Shown here piece by piece: positions 52,764-61,697 of a stretch of 64,000 nt of DNA. Under the pieces are notes generated by a model. The model was given only the letters and a program-made list of their open reading frames with translations, searched no databases and was not told the DNA's origin. Positions within the stretch are counted from its first letter, which is position 1. Each line of letters starts with the position of its first letter. The stretch comes from Zopfochytrium polystomum (Eukaryota > Chytridiomycota > Chytridiomycetes > Chytridiales > Chytridiaceae). Where the stretch lies: contig JAIVFJ010000189.1 in NCBI GenBank assembly GCA_025765615.1, forward strand, positions 1 through 64,000, read 5' to 3'. Made by a program: the position numbers and the translations under genes.

Positions 52764-52856
52764 AAGCACCCTGGGCCTCCCTCCTCGGAGATCGCGGCTT
52801 AAGCTGCATGAATCGCTACGCTGAGACAATCTCCTGTGTCGGTCGGCCCAGGGTGC
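52764..52856. repeat. DIRS internal complementary region
   Basis: 52764-52812 is the reverse complement of the left terminus (GGGCCTCCCTCCTCGGAGAT, then AAGCTGCATGAAT). 52813-52856 matches the right terminus read inward (CTCCTGTGTCGGTCGGCCCA). The two halves abut as the ends would in a circular intermediate. The C-terminus of the recombinase frame (stop at 52799) overlaps it. Confidence 0.88.
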
Positions 52857-54164
52857 TTCTTTGTCCAAGCAGACTGCCGGGCAGCTGGGACCGCCACCGC
52901 CCGCCCCCGTGGGCGAGTGCGGCGAGATGACCCTCGAACGGAACTCAAGCTGCCACCGCTCTCAGTGGACAGGCCGAGGCAATCGCAGGACAAGAAGGCC
53001 GCCGGAATTGGGTCCCAGAGACACCAAAGATCTTGCTTGTGCCAGTCATAATGTTGCCGGAGCGTTGCTTCGGAACGCCACTGGCCGTCGCAATCTGAGT
53101 CCTCGCCCAAACCAAGCGCCAGCATCATGGAGGCTGCTGCGTCGATGATGTCGTGAGGAGTAAAGCCGCGTGAGGACACGTGCGGGACGCCTGCTGCTGT
53201 CATCACGTCCTGAACCGCATGGCAAAGACTCCCCCCGCCGGAATCGATGAAGTCCACGTGAGGGCCAGAGGCACGTAGGAGGAAACCAAATTGCGGCTTC
53301 CCACACATGTCGTCTCCGGGACGGCGCCACGGGGCTTGACGCGCCCTGATGTCAAGGGCGACGGCGCCAACGTCCAAGGCAGGCGAAGGGTCCCAGGGAA
53401 GCGACCACACGGTGGTCAGGTCGGGGTCACCAGGGGACCAAGTCTTTAGGCGAAACATTTGATAGCGGACGGCCTTTGCGTCTACGGCAAGGGTAGCGTC
53501 GGGGATGTGGCCGATGTCGGCCAGTCGTCGCCTGTCCATCATCATCAGCAGGCAACAGAATTTCACCTGCAGGGCGCGGGTGGGCAGAGCTGCGTTATCT
53601 GCCATGGCGCTTTCAAGGTGATTCCACAGAATCTCGATATTGAACGCTGGCTTTGAGGATTGGAACGCCTGCCGTGGGCTCGGGCGGGCCCGGTGCATGC
53701 CGCGTAGTAGCGCCTTAAGCTGGGCCCCCCCCTGCGATAGAGAAGCGCGAACCGAAAACTGCCGCCAATGTCACCATGTGCGCTGCAATACCAGACACCT
53801 CGCCATCGAGCTGAACGAAGAGGATGGCTAGGTACTCGAGGACTTCCTGGAGAGAGGCTGCCAGGGGATCCAGACCCTGTGACTGGCACCAATCCACGAA
53901 TCGTCTCCATCGACTGTCATGGGCCTGGACGGTAGTCGGGGCATTGGAGGCAGAGAGGAGCTCAACAGCCGCATGCGAAAGGCAGCCGAGTCCTGCGATC
54001 TCCCGCTGAGCCGCCAGATGACTGCTGGCCCAATTGGGTGAGGCCGCGCTGGCTGGCTGGTCTCCTCCCACAAGTGTGACCCAGGAGGCAGCTTGAACAG
54101 GGGGGGCGACTGCCATCTCTAGCGCTAACGGAAACCAGGCCTGGGATGGCCAGAAGGGGGTCAT
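52799..54164 (-). pseudogene. DIRS tyrosine recombinase
   Basis: The first frame (54164-53715) carries an N-terminal core-binding domain (AHDSRWRRFVDWCQSQGLDP, LQEVLEYLAILF). The second (53698-52799) carries the catalytic domain, with MMMDRRRLADIGHI near the first catalytic Arg and GQWRSEATLRQHYDW, whose Tyr is the likely nucleophile. The HxxR box reads HDII, so the second catalytic Arg is missing. A run of eight Cs near 53727 separates the frames. It replaces an integrase in this class of element. Confidence 0.82.
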
Positions 54165-54189
54165 AACCGTCGCTTCCGCTCCAGTCCTG

Positions 54190-55750
54190 CGAATTGGTGG
54201 CCAAGACGCGAGTCAGAAGAACCCATGGTGGGTGAATCCAGGCGTTCTCGTCCACCCAGGTCACTGCAAAAGCGTCGTGAGCGACTGCCAGGGGATCCAG
54301 GCGATTCCGGGAGCAGTATCAGGTGCACCGGGAGTTGAGTCCGGACGCAAAGAGGTCGATTGAATGCGGGCCCAACAGCCAGTCGAACTGGCGAAACAGC
54401 GAGGAGGACAGAGTCCATCCTGCCGGGTCGGCTGGTTGGCGAGAGTCTGCGTCGGCCAGTATGTTCAGGTCCCCTGGAATGTGTTCTGCCTCGCAGGAAG
54501 AACCCGCTGACAGGTGAGCTCGAAGGAGGATCTCCACAGTCCGCGAGAGGCGATCTGCTCAAGCGCCCCCGCCTCGGTTTATGTAGAACACTGTGGGGGT
54601 GTTGTCCGACCGGTGAAGGAAGTGACCCTGGGGGGGCAGGAGACTGCGACGGCGGAGCAGCTGTGCGAGACGTACATGCACTAGGGCTTCAAGGACGTTG
54701 TTCGAAATCAGACGCCCAAGACCTTGGCCCAAAATTGCCAAAGCAATTGTGGCGGTCGGAATTTCAGGAAAAAATCGATGCAGCAGCGCTGGAGACCACG
54801 GTTCTCCCAGCTGTAGGGGACTCAGCGATCCAGGTAGGAGCACATGACCCCCCCACCCATGAGAGGGCGTCGCATCGGCTGTCAAGATGAGAGTCGGAGC
54901 CCGTGGAAGAAAGGACCGTCCATTCCAGTCCTGAAGCATGCTCAGCAGCTTCCACAGGGCCGCTTGACTGCTGGGAGAGATTTTGACCCAGAGGTGTGCC
55001 CACGCTTTCCGCACTCCTGTCACCGGGAGGGGGGCCACCTTCTGCTTGACAACCTGATTCTGGTCGCGTTGGAGAGAGCGAGCGAAAATCACCGCCGCAG
55101 GAAGCGCCAGGGAGGCCGACTGTATCGTTCCTAGAATCGCCACAACCTTCTTCAGCAGGAGGCAGTCGGAACGTGCAGCCAGTAGCAAGCACGCCTGCAG
55201 TGCTGCTAGGCGTTTCTCCGGGAGGTAGACAAGGCCCCGATGCAGATTCCACTGTAGTCCAATGAACTGGCGAACGGTTTCGGGCAGCTCCAACTTCTCC
55301 CACTTGATGAGGAACCCCAGGGCCTGCAGGAGCAGGATTGTGAGGAGCAGAGCCCAGGAGGCCAGGTCGTCCATGTAGTTCAGGATGGCCAGACCGATCT
55401 GGTGCAGGAGCCCAACCAGAAATTTCAACATCATTGAAAAAATCTGCTGCGCAGGGGCGACGCTGAACGTGAGGACGAGGATTTGCCAGAGGCGTCGGAG
55501 TGCCATGACAATCAGCCGCCACCTGTCAGGCAAGCGGGCTGCGATGTTCCAATAGGCGTCCGCAATGTCCACCCCCCCCCAGGTAGGCCTGCGTCGACAT
55601 GAACTGAACCGTCGATGCCTGGGTTGCAAAGGTGAACCTTGGAGGGGGCTCGAGCAGCACGTTGACCCCTCGGTAGTCTGCAATCTGTCAAATCTTGTTC
55701 TTTTGCTGGATCAGAAACGTGGGGCTGACCATCCAGCCGTGGGAATCTCC
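54190..55750 (-). pseudogene. DIRS reverse transcriptase and RNase H
   Basis: Motifs in order: VSPTFLIQQKN and QIADYRGVN (RT fingers, near 55700, with a TGA at 55688-55690), VDIADAYWNIAA (first catalytic Asp), ILNYMDDLASW (YMDD), LTADATPSHGWGGHVL (RNase H), SDNTPTVFYINR and HIPGDLNILADADSR. After RNase H, SIDLFASGLNSRC and PPWVLLTRVLATNSQDWS are the segment usual before the recombinase in DIRS/Ngaro elements. A C-run near 55570 changes frame; further TGAs lie at 54559 and 54319. Confidence 0.85.
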
Positions 55751-56078
55751 CCTCCCTCAAGGCGGAAGTGGCCGTTGCCGTGAAGTCGCAGGCGCCGCCC
55801 TTCTGGACCATCTCCTCCATCTTGGCCAGGAGGTGGAGTTGGTCCAGTTCGGACGGGTTCTTGCGGAGGGGCCAGGCCGGAGGGACTCGTCCCCCTTGAC
55901 GCCAACGGAGATTCGCGCCAAGCCGAGCCATCTCCACCAACTCCAAGCTGTGCTCCCAGGTTGCGCCACATCTCCCAAAAATGACAGAGTCGACCCCCCA
56001 CGGGGACTTCTGGCAACGGTATCGGGAATAGGCGGGCTAGGAGCGCGGGACACAGGGGTGGATCCAACCCCGCTATCG

Positions 56079-57368
56079 TCAGTAGGCGACCGGAGAGCCA
56101 TGCTGACGACTGTGCGCTGGGGAAGAGTGTTTCGCGAGGGTCTTGTCGGAGAAAGAGACCCTGCAGCCAGTGCGGGCATGTGGAGAGCTTGCGCCAGTTT
56201 TCGGTCCATGACTTGAGATGGGACTGATCCCTGTCGGTCGGGAACACTTCTGAAAAACCAGGAGGCGGGGGAAGTTCCCCGTCCTCGAGGTCGCGGGGAG
56301 GGGGGCGCTGGCGGTCTCCGAAGAGGAGGTCCCGGCCTGGACAGGAACGGATTGGAAACAGCCCCGGCCGCCCGCTCCGTCTGGGGCGGCTGGGGAGCGC
56401 TCTGAGGGGTCACTTCGCTTCGCTCCCAGCCGGAGGGCTGCTGCGAGCTTTGCCGCGCGACGTGCCGCCGCGGCCTGCGCCTGGAAGACTGGCCTGACAA
56501 TCTGCCCCTGCGACCACGACCTCGACCGCAGGAGCCAGCTGGAAAAAACTTCCCACCATGCTTGGCTTCGTAAATATGACGGTTCCTTATTGACCCAGTC
56601 AGCCAGGTTGATGCCTGGGGCGATGAGCGGGGGATGAGCGTCATTCCCCACCGGGTGAGCCTCCAGTATTTCCTCTGTGAACGCCTTGAGTGGGCTGTTT
56701 CGAAGAACATGCAAGTGCTGGGCCTTGACTGCCGTAGCCAGATCAGCTTGGGCCAGCAAAGCGGCGTGCTCTGCCACTCTCGCCGCTGCTTGGACGCGTG
56801 CCACCAACACAGGGAGGGACTCTCAGGCCGCCTTGGCAGGGGCAGCGGCGAAAGCTGTCACCGCCGCGAGGCTGTCAGCGGCTAGCCTGTCGACAATGAG
56901 GGCCTGATGGAAGAGCTGGTAGATGGACTTGACCAACTCGCCCCGGGCGGCAGCCTCCTTTGTGACCTTCTCCGTCCGATCCACCTTGAGCATCGTGGCG
57001 TGTTCTGGTTTGAGGGAGGGGGCTTCCACTGCGTGAACCTGTTCCCACCTGGGAAAGGCCTTGCGCAGGCGCTCCAGGTCATGGGTGGCGAAGTGCAGAT
57101 CAAAGACTCCCTCGGTGAAGAGGTCTGCAACGTCGTCAGACTCGCGGATGTAGCGAATGTCCACCTCTTCATCCTCCATAGGGTCGGCCTTGTCCCTGGG
57201 AGGAGCGTCGTACCATTCGGCGTCCTCCCCGTCAGCTGCCGCAACGGCGGCTGCTGCTTGGTTCGCATGGCGGGGCGCTGCTTGGCCAGCCCCACCTGCG
57301 AGGCGACTGTGATCCGCAAACAAACCCTCTCGCGCACCTGGGAGGTCGCAGAGGGGCTGGATTGGCAC
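56079..57368 (-). pseudogene. DIRS gag-like frame
   Basis: Two minus-strand frames in the same phase (57368..56823 and 56810..56079) are separated by one TGA. The product is Ala-rich, with a segment DDVADLFTEGVFDLHFATHD and a helix AADSLAAVTAFAAA, and ends in a basic, Pro/Ser-rich tail. It occupies the Gag position of DIRS elements ahead of RT. No zinc knuckle is seen. Identification rests on position. Confidence 0.6.
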
Positions 57369-57706
57369 TTCGAGCTGGGCGCGCTTGATGGCCCTCGATG
57401 TTCGAAGGTACGGTGGACGACAATCCTATTGGAGAGTCAGTCTTCAGTCATGCAAGCGAGGGATGAGTGTACCCACCTCCATCGTAGGCTAGACACAGCA
57501 CAGAGAGACTGCAAAGCAAGTCAGGCCGCCGTTGTGGGGGACGACGGCGAAGGATGACCGTAACCTATCCTTCCTCTGTGAGGGGAGCAAGGGAAACCAT
57601 CAGAATGAGGGGACCTCGGACACCCCGAAAGCAGCTGTGAGGCCGCCATGGCGCTGAAGGCGCCAAGCACCCACCAGCCGAGTCGGCGCAGCGGTGCGAG
57701 AGCAAA

Positions 57707-57807
57707 GACTGAGCGAAAACAAGATTGGCTTTTTTCATTTTTTTGTTTGGTTTTTGACCAAGATGGTCAGACTGAGCGGGACAAAGCTTTGAAAAGCACC
57801 CTGGGCC
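57707..57807 (-). repeat. DIRS right inverted terminal repeat
   Basis: Read on the minus strand it matches the left repeat (52380-52480). The sequence outside it, to about 57840, reappears in the internal complementary region, which extends the element past the repeat itself. Confidence 0.9.
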
Positions 57808-57840
57808 GACCGACACAGGAGATTCAACGTAGAAGAATCT

Positions 57841-58353
57841 CGCATGCTGATTTTTGCACAACGTATCTCGAAAAGAAAGTCTGTTTGGCTTCTGCAACTG
57901 AAGAACCAACTGTTTTTCCCACTGAGAAGATGAACTCACGAGATCTGCCCCCTTTTCCAATGACATACAAACAGGCCTTAGCTAGTCTGCGTCTTGTCTT
58001 CTGTATCCTTCTCTCGCACTGCTCTGCTGGCAATACTTTGGTTTAGGGGTGTCTTTTTGGTGAAGCGTGCGGCTATCACAAAATAGATTTCCCACCTGAT
58101 TCAGTCGGATTGGGTCAGATTGGGTCGGATATCTCCGCTCCATCAAGAAAAATCTGGCTTTATCTGAAAACGATCCGAAATTCTTAGATAGCTATCCACG
58201 CCTATCCGAGCGGGTCTGACCAGGTTTCTCCTTCTGTGATGCTCTTCCCCGTTTTCCAGTTTTTTCAACAAAACTTCTCGGATTAGCCGACCAGGTTGAT
58301 TTGCGGTGTATAAGTATTAATCGCACAATTTAATTATGGCATACAACCCTTTC
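57841..58353. other. Spacer between DIRS element and F-box gene
   Basis: No gene is seen. 58095-58220 is rich in TCGGAT and TATCC words, similar to patches near 2030 and 31000. The last part is the 3' side of the F-box gene. Confidence 0.45.
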
Positions 58354-60659
58354 TCACCAGCGTAGCGTTCCCGGCTCGCGGAGACCTCGTCCGTGCCGTC
58401 CAGCATACCCGGCCACTCCTCCTCCTCCTCCTCCGACGCCCCCGCTCCCGCCAATACCTCCCGCTCCCTGTCCATTTGCCGCGACTCCAAAACCACCACC
58501 ACCGGCGGCTGACGGCATCGGGATACGTCGCAACGCCACGCTCGACACCGGGTAGTCACGGCTCTGCAGGGTGCCATCGCCGATCCATCCCGAAGAGCCG
58601 TCCGAGCTGAACCACCAACACGACCGCGCCGTCTCCCACGGATGCACCTTCACCGTCAAGCGGACACTCCGACGGCGAACCCGCCGCCCCCGCCGTCGTC
58701 GTCGCACTCCCAATGACTGTTGCAGGAATGGCTCTCGCGGACCCTCCGACTCGAGACGAAGATCCTCTGCTGCGATGCGCGCGACCCCTGCACGACTGCC
58801 TTTGTCAAAATCATCAGAAAGCCGGATGCTGGCGAACGCGACAGCGGTTGCCTCTCCCTCCTCCTGCATTTGGTCGTAGTCGACGTCCTCGTCATCCTCC
58901 TCATCCTCATCATCCTCCAATTCCGAGTCCGAGTCCAAGCCCATCAGCCGCGGCAGCAGCGATCGACGCACCCAGTCCTCCGCGACTTCCCTTGTAAAGT
59001 AGTTGTTGACCAACTTGATCTCCTCGAGTCGCGGCGCCGCCTCGGCCAGCTCGACCACGGTCCGCGCGACGGACGCCCACGTGGCGCTGACGCTCATGAC
59101 AAAGTAGTTTATCTCGACGCGGCGGAGGTACGGCACACGGCCGATGCGGGCGGCCGCGACGAGCGCCGCGAGGTCCAGGCGGTACACGACGAGCTCGCGC
59201 CACGCGAGCGGGGCGGCGAGTGGCGGCGGCGCGCCGTCGGCTTCGGCGTCGGCGTCTGCGGTTGCGGCGGCTGCTGCCCAAAAGTCTGGTGCGAACGCGT
59301 ACAGGCCTTTGACGGCGTGCAGCCGGGCGAGGCCCGCGACGACGGCGCGGGCGTCGACGGCGGCGCAATCGAGCCGCACGGCGACGAGCGTGGTCAGGGT
59401 CGGCAGGCGCGCGGCAAAGTCGAGGAGCAGCGCGACGGTGGACGGCGACGTGACGCGCTCGACGCGCAGCGAGGTCAGCGGGAAGCGCGACAGGCACGCC
59501 AGGAGGCTCGCGTTGACCGCCGTCGGCGCGAGGACCGCCACGCGGCGGAGCGCGGGGAAGTCGGCGGGGTACAGGTGCGAGAGGTCGAGCGCGTACGTGG
59601 GCGCCGCTTCGGGCTCGTACTTTACAGAAAGCGCAACGAATTCGAGGTTTCGGCGCACGCCTTCGTCGAGCCGGGACAGGATGTCGGTCGGGCAACGCAT
59701 GCAGCTCAGGTGGGGAATGCGCGCCCGAGTCGCCAGTGCGTTCAACGCTCGAATGTCCGAGTCTATAGAAAGAGAAAACCAAAACCGATCAGAAAAAACG
59801 CTGCTGGGAGCCAGCTGTCAAATAAAGAATTGGAAAACAAAAGAGCCCTACCAAGATAGGCAAGTTTGTGGTAGTGGATGCAGTGAAACTGCATGTTCCG
59901 AAATGGGCGTGATGGCGTCGGTGGAACCTTCGAGGCGATCGCTTCGCAGAGGCCTTCCGGGTTGGGATCGAGCACGAGCGCTCTTACTGACAAGACGTTT
60001 GCGGGAAGCAGAGAGCCATCGTGAAGCATGCACCGATGTGTGCGCGAAAACTATTTTCTGTGAGCAACCCAGCGTTTGGTGAAGCGGGGAATGGTTGCAC
60101 GGGTCCCCTCACCTTTCGGTCCATCCAGAAGCGAGCAGCCGCATCCGTGATGAATCCTCCCACGTATCCTCCTCTTGATCCTCCCCCTCCTCCGCCATCG
60201 CCGGCGGCACCTGCGCCGGCAAAACCCCAGGCCGAGCCCCAGCCGGCACGATGGTTGTCACCGAAAGCGGCGGCGGCGTCGGCATCCGCAAACTCGAGGC
60301 AGACGGAAACTGTCAGCGGATCGCGGCGGATTAGGTTGCGCCACCTTGCGGACACGTGCGACGCTTCGGCCTGCATCCACGCGAAGCCCGATCTAGGTTG
60401 AGGCGGCGGCGGGATCGGAGGTGGCGCTGTTGTTGCTGCGGGGCGTTTTTTCCCGTGTTGATGCTGATGCAGCAGCGCCTGAAGAGGATGACGACGACGA
60501 GGCGGTCGGAGGAGGAGGAGGATGCCATCGTCGTCGGCCAACAGGCTGCGCGGGCGCGAGGTATGACGTGAACGGGGTGGTTTCTGCGGCTGCGGCGAGG
60601 CGGAGGATGTGAAGGAGGAGCTCGTCTGGGATGGTGCCGATGTTGGTCGCTGACGGCAT
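58354..60659 (-). CDS. F-box/leucine-rich-repeat protein
   Basis: A probable substrate adaptor of an SCF ubiquitin ligase. Exons read 60659..60543, 60370..60113, 60050..59852 and 59762..58354 (about 660 aa). The last two introns (60051-60112, GTGAGG...TAG; 59763-59851, GTAGGG...TAG) are firm; the first (60371-60542) is my best guess because an F-box start (IPDELLLHILRLAAA) and its continuation (HVSARWRNLIRRDPL) lie in different frames. Exons 3 and 4 hold degenerate leucine-rich repeats: MQFHCIHYHKLAYLDS, FPALRRVAVLAPT, FPLTSLRVERVT, LPTLTTLVAVRLD, VPYLRRVEINYF and APRLEEIKLVNNYF. An acidic stretch and a Gly-rich tail follow. The substrate cannot be inferred. It is divergent from the gene at 61698. 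Confidence 0.82.
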
Positions 60660-60794
60660 TTATGTATATTTTCGCTCGCGATGACATGGTCAGTTCGCGT
60701 TTCAGAACGACCACCATTCCAAAAGTGAAGATTGATCCAGTAGCTATGTTGTGACGGAAAAACGAAAGAGAGAGTGGCAGAGAGAGGTAGAGAG

Positions 60795-60844
<50 letters not shown>

Positions 60845-61697
60845 GGCTGCTTGTGTGTGTTGTGTGTGTGTGTGTGTGTGTGTGTGCACGTGCGTGCGAG
60901 CCAGCCACGCCACGGGGTGGAACTGAGCAGCGTTTTGGTTTGCGGGTTCGGTTTTGCAGGCGAGCGTGTATTTTTTAGTAAGTAGATAGACCAGACAGAC
61001 AGACAGACAGACTTTGAGACGTTCGTGTGTGCGTGCGTCTGTGCGTCTGTGCGGCACCGCGTGCAGAGGGTGGACGCGCACTGGACGCGCACGCAGCCCG
61101 CCTTTGCAGTCAGTCAATTGACGGCAATTGGGGGGCGAGAACGGCCAACCCAGTCAGGTCAGGTCAATGCATTTGGTGGGCATTCAGAGGTAAAGAGACA
61201 AGAGAGAGGGAGAGAGAGAGAGAGAGAGAGACTGGCCGGCCAGGAAAGAGAGAGACAGAGAGACAGACAGAGTGTGTGTGTGTGGAGTCTGAGAAAGAGA
61301 GTGAGAGAGAGAGAGAGGCAGAGAGTCCGCAGAACATTCTCGTTTGTTTTGCTGGGCTGGGCTAGCGGGGCTGGGAACACACGGAAAAGACCTCAAAAAC
61401 AAAAAAAAAGAAAAACATTGTTCAGAAATCTGATTGAACTTGGAAAAAGACAGAAACCGAGAGAGAGACAAACGAAAAAAGAATAATTGCCGGAATTGGA
61501 AAGTTGAAATTTATTTGTCAACGAGCAAACAAAATGCAAAAAAAGAGACAAACACAAAAATTAAACAAAAAGGCAAAAAAACGCAAACAAACAAACCAAC
61601 AAACCAACAAACAAACTGTCAAATCAATCAAGGCGCACATCAATCAATCAATCCCACTTCAACCACTCACACACACGCACCCACAAACCACCACACC
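60660..61697. promoter_or_regulatory. Divergent intergenic region with simple repeats
   Basis: About 1 kb separates the starts of two divergent genes. It contains (GA)n at 60770-60841, (GT)n at 60855-60888, GACA repeats near 60990-61010, GA-rich stretches at 61195-61330, and A-rich and CAAA-repeat sequence at 61500-61640. Open frames here are low-complexity. It must contain both promoters, but I see no specific element. Confidence 0.6.

Larger units (their letters stand above)
52344..57840 (-). mobile_element. DIRS-type tyrosine-recombinase retroelement, decayed
   Basis: On the minus strand the element encodes Gag, RT/RNase H and a tyrosine recombinase, with no integrase or direct LTRs. The ends are inverted repeats: 52380-52480 and 57707-57807 are about 101 bp and complementary with few mismatches. 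An internal complementary region at 52764-52856 consists of the reverse complement of the left end joined to a copy of the right end. This architecture defines DIRS elements. All genes carry stops or frameshifts. The exact outer bases are estimated from the internal region. Confidence 0.9.

Noticed and set aside
60751..61486. Arg/Glu-rich and Leu/Ser-rich frames between the two divergent genes
   Set aside because: Low-complexity GA, GT and CAAA repeats; no conserved motif.
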